Notes under the pieces: generated by a model
What the model was told of the DNA's origin: nothing
What the model saw: only the letters and a program-made list of their open reading frames with translations
Database searches by the model: none
Position numbers and translations under genes: made by a program
From: Lepturacanthus savala
Taxonomy: Eukaryota > Chordata > Actinopteri > Scombriformes > Trichiuridae
Reading direction: 5' to 3'
Assembly: GCA_030544235.1 (NCBI GenBank)
Contig: CM060470.1
Location: forward strand, 19,904,356 to 19,968,355
Length of the DNA stretch: 64,000 bases
In this document: piece by piece, positions 35,668 through 45,735 of the stretch
How the letters are laid out: the number at the start of each line of letters is the position of its first letter
Numbering within the stretch: the first letter of the stretch is position 1

Positions 35668-35948
35668 GTAACACCGAGAACTCTTCCTGTCTCCTCCTGT
35701 CATCCTCTTCCAGTGTCTTTACTTCTTCTTCCTCACAGCTAATTCCACAGTTTGTCTATGTTTGTGTTTGTCCAGATCCACACAAAATGTCTTGTGTATT
35801 GTAAGATTGTTTATGTGTCGTATGTCATAAGATGTTTTTCTGTGTTGCACATTTATGTCTCTTGTCTTTCTTTGACTGCCTTGTATCTGTCGTGTACCGT
35901 TTATATGAGATTTATAAATGGAAAGTCACACAAACATTTCCATTCCAG

Positions 35949-36212
35949 AGGGAGACGCGTACTTCACAGTTAAACTCCAGGACTTTACTGCAGTGGAGAA
36001 AGATGATGTAGTTCTAGATTGTGAGCTCAACAAAGACGTTGATGTCATGTGGTACCATGATGAGGCCGAAGTTAAGGCCTCTAAGATGGTGGCCATTAAG
36101 GCTGAAGGCACACGCCGATCCCTCAGCATCAAGAAAGTCGGGGACAAAGACAAAGGACAATACGTGTGTGACTGTGGAACAGACAAGACAACATCAATGC
36201 TTTACATTGAAG
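35949..36212 (+). CDS. ttn: Titin Ig domain (C-type)
   Basis: 264 bp (88 codons), acceptor TTCCATTCCAG, donor ATTGAAG|GTAACG. G-D-A-Y-F-T-V-K-L, L-D-C-E-L, V-M-W-Y-H-D-E, and an F strand with Q-Y-V-C-D-C-G-T-D-K. Paralogue of 39379-39645, which has the same C-D-C-G-T-D-K. The 793-bp intron after it shows nothing recognisable. Confidence 0.92.
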
Positions 36213-37005
36213 GTAACGACTAGTTTTGTTTGAGGCAACTTCCCCCATCTTTGGTACACCTCTTTATCTTTACCTTCACCGGCACCGCCTCCTAACCTCA
36301 CTTCACGCCTAGTTTGTCCTCATAAAAATCACTACAAGAGATTCAAGAGAAAGACTCTTGAAATTATGGACATTAAATCCGTCCAGTTCCCTTTTAGTAG
36401 TTGGCTTTGGTTGTCTATTGTGTCTATGTCTTTGTTTGTCCTTTGTTTAGTTTGAAGACACTTATTTATCTTATCTAGACAGCAGGTTTTTATGGTTCCT
36501 GTTACAGAACTATCACTCTTTGAAGAAACAAACTGTTATTTTTCTTTAGTGCTTTTCAAAGAACTTTGGCACCTATAGGATCTAGAGGATTAAATAGAAC
36601 CATATACAATTACATGGCTTGTCAAAAATCTTCTTGGAATGATTTTGTGTTTTTAACTCATTAGCTAAATCTCATCTTTTGATCCAACAATCTTTGTACA
36701 ATGAGATCATTTCATTATTATTACTACAGTTATACCAAACATTGAGAACCATTATTTTAACCAATGGTTTTAAGTTGCAATGATATTAATGAACTACAGC
36801 ACCATTATGGAGCTTTAAACTAAGGTTTCCATAAAGTGTCAGTTGCAAAAGCTGAAGCTCTGCTTCCTATTTCATAATAATATATCTCGGCAACTCTATC
36901 CGTGTCTGTCTTTTGTCATGGTATTTATGTGTATGTGTATTTATGTGAATTGTCTGTGAGTTATTAAATGTTTGAGCAATTTGTGTTTCCTCTCTTAAAC
37001 GTCAG

Positions 37006-37145
37006 CTCGCCACATCAAGGTTGTTCGGCCGATGTACGGTGCTGAGGTGTTTGAAGGAGAAACGGCTCGATTCGAGGTTGAGCTCAATGAGGATGACATC
37101 CACGGCCAGTGGAAACTCAACGGAGAAGTCCTCAGTCCCTCTGCT
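37006..37145 (+). CDS. ttn: Titin split Ig domain, first half (S-type)
   Basis: 140 bp, acceptor AAACGTCAG, donor CCTCTGCT|GTATGT, phase 1 to 0. H-I-K-V-V-R-P-M-Y-G-A-E-V and G-Q-W-K-L-N-G-E. Same length and split as 33536-33675 and 40058-40197. Confidence 0.9.
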
Positions 37146-37386
37146 GTATGTCTCATCAAAAGAAAAACATCTGAGCAGATATTCTCTTAACTTTATTTCA
37201 ATTCATTTTCATTTTCATTAAATTAGGAAGTAGATTTAATATATTGAAATGTTTCTCTTCTTATATCTAACCTGTGGTGATAAGAATATGAATAATGAAA
37301 GTGAATTGACCACAGCTTTACTCTGGAAACTTTCCTTTGCGTCTTGATGTTTTGCTGAAATACTGAAGTTTGTCGGCCGCCTGCAG

Positions 37387-37513
37387 GACGTTGAGATCGT
37401 TGAGGATGGTGCCAAACACACTTTGGTCTTTTACAACTGCAAAGTACCTCTGACTGGAGAGGTGGAGTTTACTGCTGCCAACGCAAAATGCTCTGCTAAC
37501 CTGAAAGTGAAGG
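37387..37513 (+). CDS. ttn: Titin split Ig domain, second half (S-type)
   Basis: 127 bp, acceptor CGCCTGCAG, donor AAGTGAAGG|GTGAGC, phase 0 to 1. D-V-E-I-V-E-D-G-A-K-H-T-L and G-E-V-E-F-T-A-A-N-A-K-C-S-A. Confidence 0.9.
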
Positions 37514-37705
37514 GTGAGCTTTCACTTTCCCACTCAGTTCCTTGTGCAGTCTTCACACATTTTCCGAACGATTCTTTCCTGCTTCACGTTTTATTTTTTA
37601 AATCTTATCACACTTCCGTTTAATTTCATGTTCTTGTTTCACTTTTTCGATGCTGAAACATTAATTGCATCCTTTGATGTTAACTTTATATGTCTGAATC
37701 AACAG

Positions 37706-37972
37706 AGCTCCCAGTCTCTTTTATTACACCACTGGCTGACGTGCATGTGTATGAAAAGGACGAGGCAAAGTTTGAGGTGGAAATTTCTAGAGAGCCCAAA
37801 AGCTTCCGTTGGCTGAAGGGATCTCAGGAGCTGTCAAATGATGACAAGTATGAACTTCTTGTTGAGGGAAAGACACACACTCTTATTCTAAAATCTGCCA
37901 AATATGAAGATGAAGGCAAATATATGTTTGAGGCTGAAGATAAGAGAACGTCTGGAAAACTGTTTATCAAAG
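37706..37972 (+). CDS. ttn: Titin Ig domain (A-type, second block)
   Basis: 267 bp, acceptor TGAATCAACAG, donor ATCAAAG|GTAAAT. F-I-T-P-L-A-D-V, F-R-W-L-K-G-S-Q-E, D-E-G-K-Y-M-F-E-A. Position equivalent to 35006-35272. Confidence 0.92.
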
Positions 37973-38214
37973 GTAAATGGGATTAGACATTGATTTTGGT
38001 GTTTGATGTTTGTTAGGGAATAACCACAAAATGTGTCACCTTTCTTGTGCTCTAGCTACTAATAATGTGTCATAGTGTATTTGCCAAAAGCCTTTTAGCA
38101 ACCTTTTAGCAACAAAATCACTTATTGGATTTTTGGTCTGAGTCTGTGTTTCCTACATCAGTGTAGGTCCCTTAGTTTCGGTCCCTTTGGTTTTCACAAT
38201 TATAGTAAGACAAA

Positions 38215-38490
38215 CCTTGTTTGTTTTATCGTCCAAATTCTCTGGTTCCAGCTTCTCAAATCTGATTATTTTCTGGTTTCTTTAGTCTTCTATAATCAAA
38301 AACTGATGATCTTTGGGTTGTGAACCATTGGTCTGGACAAAAAATTGTCATTTTAGGTTGAATCTTCAGCTTTGGGAAACTGGAAAGTTGTTGTCATTTT
38401 ACAACATTTTAAAAAGGAAAAAACTAATCAATTAATTGTTTTAATAATCAATGGATTAATCCACTATTAGAATAGTCATTAATTGCAGCT
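38215..38490 (+). repeat. Dispersed teleost repeat, copy 1
   Basis: AT-rich element in the 879-bp intron 37973-38851. Landmarks: GGTTCCAGCTTCTCAAA, TTTGGGTTGTGAACCATTGG, GTCTGGACAAAA, then repeated AATCAAT/ATTAATC and GAATAGTCATTAATTGCAGCT. Inverse copies occur at 47763 and 57483 in this window. I recognise it as a very common fish intronic repeat but cannot name the family. Confidence 0.65.
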
Positions 38491-38851
38491 GTATTTATTT
38501 GAAATCCCATTAACTGTGCTGGAAATGTCTGAAACTCAACATTATTAAAGCATAATATTCAATAATAAGAAGTCAAAATCATATGCTGCAATCTCACATA
38601 AATTAATAATGTTGTATAGTGTATATTGCAACTCCTAAAATCCTGTGTTAACATCCTGGTATCAGTGTTAGTGTTGCTCATGTAGTTGTTTGACAAAGGC
38701 TTTGGACAAATATTCATTCCATAAACTTGAGTCAATAGAGCACATTAAAGATTGCCCTTTTGGACCCATCACCATTATAATCTGTATGTTCAAATAAGTC
38801 TATTACAATATCATATTATAACTACATATATGTAAAATATGTGTTTGTCAG

Positions 38852-39118
38852 GTATTCGTCTTGAATTCATCAAGCCGATTAAGGATGTGACTGTGAAGGA
38901 ACGTGAAACTGCAGAATTCAGCGTTGAACTCTCTCACGATAAAATACCAGTGGTCTGGTACAAAAATGACATCCGTCTGCATCCCAGCAAATTGGTGCAC
39001 ATGTCGGACGCCGGAAAAGTTCACACACTGGCCTTCAAGGAGGTCACTGTTGATGACACCTCCATGATCAAAGTGGAGGCTATGAGCAAGACCTCAGAGG
39101 CCATGCTCACTGTGCTCG
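38852..39118 (+). CDS. ttn: Titin Ig domain (B-type, second block)
   Basis: 267 bp, acceptor TGTTTGTCAG, donor GTGCTCG|GTTAGT. G-I-R-L-E-F-I-K-P-I-K-D, V-V-W-Y-K-N-D-I-R-L-H-P-S. Aligns without gaps to 35401-35667. Confidence 0.92.
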
Positions 39119-39378
39119 GTTAGTATTGCTGTCAACAAGCAATCAGGAGGAGGACTTAAACTACTCTGTCGACTACATCCTATTTAAATAAGAGAAACTA
39201 CTATAGCTGCTGTTCAGTCTCTTTCATTATAGCTTAAAAGAAAAGTCCTTCCCTAAAATCCTGAAAATCCTATTCATGTTTCTGTGTTTTATGTTGTTTT
39301 GAAAGTGTTCTATGTTGTCTTAACAGCTGTTTCATGTTGTTTTTGACTGTTCCGGTTGTATTGTACGACTTCTTGCAG

Positions 39379-39645
39379 AGGGTGACCTGTATTTCACAGC
39401 TAAACTACAAAACTACACGGCTGTAGAGAAGGACGAGGTTGTTCTCTCATGCGAGTTGAGCAAGGCCGACGGCGAGGTCAGGTGGTTCAAAGATGGTAAA
39501 GAAATCTTTCCCTCCAAGAACATTCTCTTCCTGTCAGACGGCAAGAAACGCATGTTGGTCATAAAGAAGGCGGCAAAAGGCGATATGGGAGGGTACACCT
39601 GTGACTGTGGAACCGACAAATCCACAGGAAACCTGTTCATCGAAG
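39379..39645 (+). CDS. ttn: Titin Ig domain (C-type, second block)
   Basis: 267 bp, acceptor CTTCTTGCAG, donor ATCGAAG|GTAATA. G-D-L-Y-F-T-A-K-L-Q-N, L-S-C-E-L, V-R-W-F-K-D-G-K-E, G-Y-T-C-D-C-G-T-D-K. Paralogue of 35949-36212. The 412-bp intron after it shows nothing recognisable. Confidence 0.92.
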
Positions 39646-40057
39646 GTAATACCTGCAGCAGTCCGGCCCCTCCCCCAGACCCCGGTTAGGGCTGCAGAAT
39701 CAAGCCCCGCCCACCGCCATTACCAAAACCCCACCTCCATCTGGGCTCTTCTCCAACCCCCTTCACCCTTTGATATTTTGTTCCACTCTTTTTTCTTTTT
39801 GGTTGCCCTAAACACAATGAGTCTGTTAATAGTGTCCAGATTTTTGTAGGATTTGTGTTATTGTTTAGTTAGTTACTCAACACGTCCTGCTTCTGCACAA
39901 ACTGTAAGTCGCTCTGAATGAGAGTGTCAGCTACTCATCCCAAACTGTAAAATGGCTAAGTGTCCACTGTCTGTGCTCCACAGATGATCAGACCACATCA
40001 AACTATTCTATTCTACGATTGTTCACTTTTCACTGACATCTTTTTAAACCTCTGCAG

Positions 40058-40197
40058 AGCGTGACATCAAGGTCGTCCGTCCACTGTACAGTGTGGAGGT
40101 CACAGAGACTGAGGTGGCCAAATTTGAGACAGAGATTTCAAAAGAGGATCTTCACGGCACCTGGAAACTGAAGGGAGAGACACTCCTACCATCTGCT
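40058..40197 (+). CDS. ttn: Titin split Ig domain, first half (S-type)
   Basis: 140 bp, acceptor AAACCTCTGCAG, donor CATCTGCT|GTAAGA, phase 1 to 0. D-I-K-V-V-R-P-L-Y-S-V-E-V and G-T-W-K-L-K-G-E. The 539-bp intron splitting the domain shows nothing recognisable. Confidence 0.9.
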
Positions 40198-40736
40198 GTA
40201 AGATCAAACTCTGAAGTCTTCAGAAGAGTTGTTTTTATTTTTCTTTAGACCTGAAAAAAGCCAATCAGGCTGAGATAATTCCACTTGTTTCTCTTTAGTT
40301 TCTAGAATATTCTGGAAATGATTGCCACTATCATGTGACTTTTGTTAAAGGTGCATTACAGGACTTTGAAATATGTCCAAGTACAGTAGAGTTTGTTCAC
40401 TCTCCCAGCTGCTACTTCTGCGTTGCCTTCTGCTGAGTTGGATTTTAGATAATATAATGTAATCTTATGGCTTTTCTTGACTCTCCAATTAATCCAACAC
40501 GGGGGTTGTGTGATGCTATAAACAGTTTTGTGGTTGCAAAATGGTCACAACAACAACAGGGTTTTGCATGTAATTACATTTCATGACCAGCAGACGGAGA
40601 CAACTAAGAACTATTACAATTTGTCCGTTGAATCAGCTGTACAATGATATATCTTTTAAATGTTTGAACACATGTACAAGTAATTGTTTTGACTTTTGCT
40701 TTCTGTTCTGTTTTTTTATTGTGGATCTTTTTTTAG

Positions 40737-40863
40737 GATGTGGAGATAAAGGAGGAAGGAATGCGACACATGTTGATTCTCTTTAACTGCAAAATGGACA
40801 TGGCAGGAAGTGTTGATTTCTCAGCAGCGAATGCAAAATCCTCAGCTCATCTCAGGGTTAAAG
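40737..40863 (+). CDS. ttn: Titin split Ig domain, second half (S-type)
   Basis: 127 bp, acceptor ATCTTTTTTTAG, donor GTTAAAG|GTGACA, phase 0 to 1. D-V-E-I-K-E-E-G-M-R-H-M-L and S-V-D-F-S-A-A-N-A-K-S-S-A. It closes the second four-Ig block and is followed by the candidate internal promoter. Confidence 0.9.
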
Positions 40864-41499
40864 GTGACAGAAATAACACTCACATCGCAGATTATGACAG
40901 AACTGATCAAATATGAGCCAAGTTTAACTTTCATGCAGGATCAAAATTTCCTGTTTTAAATTCTTAAAGTGAGAAGAGATTCCACATCAAGACTGTTATT
41001 GTCTTAATGTGGATGTTAAAAGTTTAGGTCTTAGTACATTAATGTTTACTACTTGATTCATGGTTTTCATCACCATCCGCTGTAACTAAGCATTGAATTT
41101 TTTTGTCAAATCTATGGTTCTATCTTTTACATTAGAAACCGTTTGCAAGAAAAAAGCATCTCTGTGGTTTATGGACACTAACAAACACTCATAGGGTGAA
41201 ATTCTCAGAGTGGAAAGAGCTTAAAAATGTAAAAGTCTGTCTGCAGAGATAATTGTGGCAGAGCAGTTGACTGTAAACTATTCAGTCTCCACTTGCTGTC
41301 AGACGGCCAATAACTGGCTGTTAAAGAGGCTTTAATTCAGGTATGTAAACAGCTTGTTATAAATACTTGATGCTACTTGTTAATCCAAACTGACAGCTTG
41401 GCCTAGGTTACCAAAACCTTAACAACTCCAGTTACATGCTGGTGTTTCGACACGAATGATTACTCAATCATGATGTGGCCATCATTTTCTGCATGTGAT

Positions 41500-41927
41500 G
41501 TTGAGTAACTCCTGCGAGAAGCTCCACATTCCCCTTTTCCAGGAATATTGCAGGCGGGTGATTGACAGGAGCAGTCTGGCTCTCTGCTGATGGGTTTGCC
41601 AGAGGTGGGATCTCAGCCAATCAGCCCCCTTGGTTATTTTAGAAGACACATGCCATATCTAGAGCAGGTTTGCAGTGATTGGCAGGGAGGAGGACGTGAC
41701 CCCGTCTCTCACTGGCTCCAGCTGGCCAAACATCTAATGGCAGGTTGAATGTTAATGAGTTAAGCCCCCAATTCCAAGTCCCTGAGCGGCTGCCTTCAGT
41801 TGTCCTGAGGGCTTCAAGCGGCCTGCCTTCAGCTCAACCAACCATGAGGACTAACCACTGAGGATTAGGCGTTTCTCTCTGGGGATTTTTTGGATCTATT
41901 GACCTGTTTTGGGGGGGGGGAATAACC
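41500..41927 (+). promoter_or_regulatory. ttn: Candidate internal titin (Cronos) promoter and 5' leader
   Basis: The 3' part of the intron 40864-41949 is less AT-rich than neighbouring introns. It holds an NF-Y type CCAAT box (AGCCAATCAG, CCAAT at 41617-41621), an inverted one (GTGATTGGC, 41676-41684), an MCAT-like CATTCC (41527-41532), a MEF2-like TTATTTTAG (41634-41642) and a CAGCTG E-box (41719-41724). No clear TATA box is visible. A five-codon upstream ORF starts at 41844. The ATG at 41928 then reads in frame into the Ig exon. Known biology: an internal promoter in distal I-band titin makes the short Cronos isoform in human, mouse and zebrafish. Position here, 12 exons before the first FnIII exon, fits that isoform. 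The motif matches alone are weak evidence. Confidence 0.6.
41844..41861 (+). other. Minimal upstream ORF in the candidate Cronos leader
   Basis: ATG AGG ACT AAC CAC TGA, in the context AACC-ATG, the same four bases that precede the main ATG at 41928. It ends 66 bases before that ATG. It could lower translation of the internal isoform if the transcript starts upstream of it. Confidence 0.4.
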
Positions 41928-41949
41928 ATGTCTTCTCCCCAATCCAAAG
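41928..41949 (+). CDS. ttn: Candidate Cronos-specific N-terminus (M-S-S-P-Q-S-K)
   Basis: ATG at 41928 with ACC before it. It is in frame with the Ig exon at 41950, and an in-frame TGA at 41859 lies upstream. In full-length titin these bases form the polypyrimidine tract and acceptor (TCTTCTCCCCAATCCAAAG). In a transcript starting in the intron they would be the first seven codons, joined without splicing to the Ig domain. Confidence 0.55.
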
Positions 41950-42092
41950 CCCGAGTGATCGGCCTGACAAGGCCTCTGAAGGATGTAACCCTGACCGCCG
42001 GGGAAACTGCCACCTTTGAATGCGAGCTGTCATACGAAGGTATCGCTGTCGAGTGGTTCCTGGGGGCTACAAAGATGGAACCAAGCGACAGA
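41950..42092 (+). CDS. ttn: Titin split Ig domain, first half (first Ig of putative Cronos)
   Basis: 143 bp, acceptor CCCCAATCCAAAG, donor GCGACAGA|GTAAGT, phase 1 to 0. R-V-I-G-L-T-R-P-L-K-D-V, F-E-C-E-L, V-E-W-F-L-G-A. The second half follows a 2,662-bp intron, the longest in the window. Together the two exons make 267 bp, exactly one Ig. Confidence 0.9.
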
Positions 42093-44754
42093 GTAAGTCT
42101 CAACACACCTGAGTGAGTCCTCACAGTGTTTCTGTACGACAAACACGGACCAAGACGTGACACTTCCTGAAACATTCCCAACATACACAACACCTGCTGA
42201 CATTCAGTGACTTCAGGGTCCAGATGATGATCCTGGTCCAATGTTTCCCATCACATTTGTTCACAATGCTCAGTTTTCTGCCCCAGCCGGGATCAGCTGC
42301 AGGCTGTCTGCATATAAGGGCCTGCTGGTGGAGGATCAGGAATCTAGCTGAGCATTCGATCCTGGTTTTGAGATAACGCAGGAGGGGAGGCTTTTTCTGC
42401 CCAGCAAGCGTTTCTGCAGAGGTTATTTTTAACAGCAGCAGAAGGTTGAGACGCAGGGCAGGTGGCAACAGCAGTTATTTGACAGCCTCACTTTTAAAAA
42501 CAAGCAATGTGCTGTAAATGATTTTGCCTCGCTGTGAAATCATGGCTGTTTCACTATGAAATATGAGTTGAAAAGAGTGGCTGTGAGTCCAGGCCATGAA
42601 ATGATATCCAGGCAACACAGGATTAGTTTGATTATCGGTTGTAACCTGAGAACACTAAATGTTTCTAAGAGACACATGATCCCTCTCTGGGTGGTGAAAG
42701 CATGAGTTGCTGCATGTTACATGTTCAACTCGAACTAAGACTCACATGCTGCATAAAATGTCCAGCAAATCTCAAAGTAGAAGCCATAAAGTATGTTTGT
42801 ATATTTGAAAGCTCCAGTTTAGTTTACTTGCTGGTTCTTTAAACGAATCAAAGATAATCTGAGTTATAACATGTAAATAAGTATTAAAAGGTTTGTACAT
42901 GAACTTCAGGTAAAATGCCTTTTGTTTCAACACAAATGTATTTGCTGGTTGAGATTGACTTAAACTAAGAAAATTATTAAAAAATTATTTAAAGATAAAG
43001 ATGTATGTCAATGCAAGTACAAATAACTCATGAATCAAGGACTAAAGTGTGTGTTACACAGTGAGTGGATGTGTTGTAAAACCAGCCACCAAGTGTCAGA
43101 GGTCAAGAAGTTTAAATTTGGGAAAGGAAAGCAGCTGCCTACGTTCATTTTAGCTGTCAAGAGTTCAGCTGAGCAACTTTATGTCTGCTGGAGACCTACA
43201 AACACCAAACTTCACCCTGAGCTCAAATCTGTGTCCCAAACTGAAATAAAAATCTCCATCTCTTACCATCTCTCTGTCCCATGAAAACAACATCACAGTA
43301 GAATTGACTCTGAAAGTATCAGGTTGTATTTGGGGCCTTAGAGTACAGTTCAGGAAAAGTAAATGCACCAGGTAGTTTTCAGGGGAGAAAAAAAACATCT
43401 TGCTGACAGGCACTTGATCCAGGGAAGGTAAACCCTTGGATTACTGACTCTCTAAACTTTAAGTTAGGCTCTAAAAATGCCTGACAAACACTGTTCAGGG
43501 AAAGGATAACACTTAACCTAACTGTTGAATCTGAAAGGCAGTATTTGGGGAAATGTAAACCCTGAACCTTTCTGACAAACAGTGTTAGTGTAGGTTAAAC
43601 CTGACAGGCAAGTTTCAGGGAATACAAAGCCTACTTATATCCACTGAATCTGACAAGGGTGGTATCTTCCCTATGAGACACATTGCAATCAAGAAACATA
43701 ATAATGATAAAATTATTTAGGATAATAATAATTGTATTTGTATAGCACTTTTCAAACCAAGATCACAGTGATTTTCACAGACAGCAAAAAAAACAATCAC
43801 ACATTTTAAAAACAGCAAAGGAGAATGTACAAATAAAACATTCATAAGTTAAAACAAGTGAAATTATTAAAATAAATTTAAAATCAGGTGGTTCCACAAC
43901 AAGGCTGTGAACAAAAAAGACAACATTTGTCAGTGTTATTTCATTAGATCTAATCTCTAGCCCAGGATCATTTTTGGTTGCCAAAAATAGACACAAGAGA
44001 AGTCAAGTTGTTTGTTTACTAAAATATTATAAAAAACATTTCATAATTATCTTTAGTCTGGTGCCAATAATGTCATTTAGACATCAAATTATTATAATCT
44101 TCAAAAGATGTGGTTGTCAGTGGCAGAAAGAAATTCATATAATCCAAGAGATTGACTAATAATGCACTAATTACACTAAAGAGTCACCTACAGAATTATA
44201 TTCTCTCTAGCTTCCAGAGAAAGGTAAATGGAAAACTAAAAAGACTGTAGATGGTTTGTTAAGATGATATTTAGTGTGTATAAACAAATATGGATCCTTA
44301 AAATTAAGTTAAAGAGCTGCAATACAGAGAAAGCTTGATCAAGCTTTGACCTTAAAATGGAAGAGCGAGCAGCCTGAACCCAGCAAATGAAAAAACATGA
44401 AACTATAAAAAACTATTCTTGTCCATTTTATTTGTATAGCCAAAATTACAGATTAGCTTCAGGGAATTTCTCAAGTACTGTCCATAGACCCTCACATCAT
44501 ACAAGGAAAACCTCTAAAGAAAAACCTTTAATGGGGAAAAAATACAGGGAAGAAAATTATATCTGGAGGATGAGGCAGCTTCCTTTGTCACCAGGACAGA
44601 GTAAAGCCTGGACCAACCAACCTCCAACAGGGAGAGTCCTCGAAGTTGAGCCATTAACCTTTTAGCCATGCTGAATCTATTGAACCTTCTGAACCTAACA
44701 GTCAATATTCAGGGCAGATTAAACCCTTTGCTGATGTTGCTGGTCAATCTACAG
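42093..44754 (+). other. Longest intron, with two repeat fragments
   Basis: 2,662 bp splitting one Ig domain. About 43400-43650 has short imperfect similarities around CAGGGAAAG/GGGGAAATGTAAACCCTGA. About 43725-43990 and 44405-44640 look like teleost interspersed repeats (TTGTATAGCACTTTTCAAA; TTTATTTGTATAGCCAAAAT followed by ACATCATACAAGGAAAACCT). No exon is recognised inside. Confidence 0.5.
44405..44640. repeat. Teleost interspersed-repeat fragment
   Basis: TTTATTTGTATAGCCAAAAT at the start, then CATACAAGGAAAACCTCTAA and CCTTTAATGGGGAAAAAATA. I recognise this as a widespread fish repeat. The family is not identified. Confidence 0.5.
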
Positions 44755-44878
44755 GTGGTCCTGAAGGCTGAGGGTAAAGTCCACAGTCTGACTCTGCGGA
44801 ACGTCCAGCTGAACGAAGCTGGACAAGTGCGACTCACTGCCAAAGATTTTCAGACTGACGCCACCCTCACAGTCAGAG
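44755..44878 (+). CDS. ttn: Titin split Ig domain, second half
   Basis: 124 bp, acceptor CAATCTACAG, donor GTCAGAG|GTAACA, phase 0 to 1. V-V-L-K-A-E-G-K-V-H-S-L-T-L and A-G-Q-V-R-L-T-A-K-D, giving strands D-G of the Ig begun at 41950. The 380-bp intron after it shows nothing recognisable. Confidence 0.88.
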
Positions 44879-45258
44879 GTAACATACCAACACCTGCTAA
44901 GTCTACTGTCTAATAACTGATAATGTGTTTGAAGTGAGCGGCTACTGAAATCTCCAATTTATTGACCTCAGCTTGTTGCAGCGATGTAAATTGACTGACT
45001 GTAAACTATATATATGTAAACTAAAAGATTTTTTTATAAACAAAGAAAGAGCTTTGTTGTAAACAAGAAATTTTAATATTCACTTATTTTGTTCAATAAA
45101 GTAATCTACAAAAATGAACAACTACTAGTTAGTGTCACTTCTGTTTATAGTAAACTTAATGTAAGTTAATAGTAAGTAAATGTTGTTGAGATTTATACTG
45201 GTGTCATTGAAGAAGGAAACTGTTGGTTCTGCATATTCTGATCTTTGTGTCTGTTCAG

Positions 45259-45525
45259 AGCCATCAGTGGAGTTCTCTAAGCCTCTGGTGGACCAGACGG
45301 TGGAGGAGGAAACCACCGCCACACTGGAGTGTGAAGTTTCCAGAGAAAATGCAGAGGTACGATGGTTAAAGGATGGACAAGAAATCCGCAAGAACAAGAA
45401 GTACGAGATGATTATTGATGGCGCCAAGAGAGCGCTGATCATCCATAACTGCACTCTGGACGATGCAAAGACATACTCTTGTGACGCCAAAGATTTCAAA
45501 ACCTCCTGCTTCCTCAACGTTGAAC
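45259..45525 (+). CDS. ttn: Titin Ig domain
   Basis: 267 bp, acceptor TGTCTGTTCAG, donor GTTGAAC|GTGAGT. L-E-C-E-V-S-R-E-N, V-R-W-L-K-D-G-Q-E-I, D-A-K-T-Y-S-C-D-A-K-D. Complete I-set core with both cysteines. Confidence 0.94.
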
Positions 45526-45540
45526 GTGAGTAAAACCAAG

Positions 45541-45735
45541 GTTTTTTTTTTTTTTTAAGTGTATTTATTTTTGTGCTTTTTATGCTTTTATTGTTAGTAC
45601 TAGTGGAGAAAGACAGGAAGGGGGAGGCAGCAAGAGGGGGAATAACAAAGAGCCACCCAATGCCGAACTGGGGCTGCCTGCAGTGAGGACTGTAGCCTCT
45701 GTACATGGGGTGGTTGCTCTACCCACTGCACAACT
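45541..45735 (-). mobile_element. tRNA-derived SINE, antisense, with pyrimidine-rich tail
   Basis: Read on the minus strand it starts with GTGCAGTGGGTAGAGCAACC (tRNA-like box A region), runs through CCATGTACAGAGGCTACAGT and CAGTTCGGCAT (box B-like), then TCCCCCTCTTGC and CCCCTTCCTGTC, ending in an A-rich run (the T tract at 45541-45556 on +). This is the layout of a common fish SINE with a CCCCTTTCC tail. Confidence 0.7.

Noticed and set aside
41834..42241. Minus-strand open frame of 135 codons opposite the candidate promoter and Ig exon
   Set aside because: No codon bias or homology is visible; it overlaps the sense Ig exon and is best explained as chance.
42301..43650. Extra exons in the 2.66-kb intron
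   Set aside because: Open frames there lack Ig/FnIII motifs and matching splice sites; the two flanking half-Ig exons already add up to exactly 267 bp.
45541..45735. A functional tRNA gene on the minus strand
   Set aside because: Box A/B-like parts are present, but there is no cloverleaf and the sequence continues into a SINE body and A tail.
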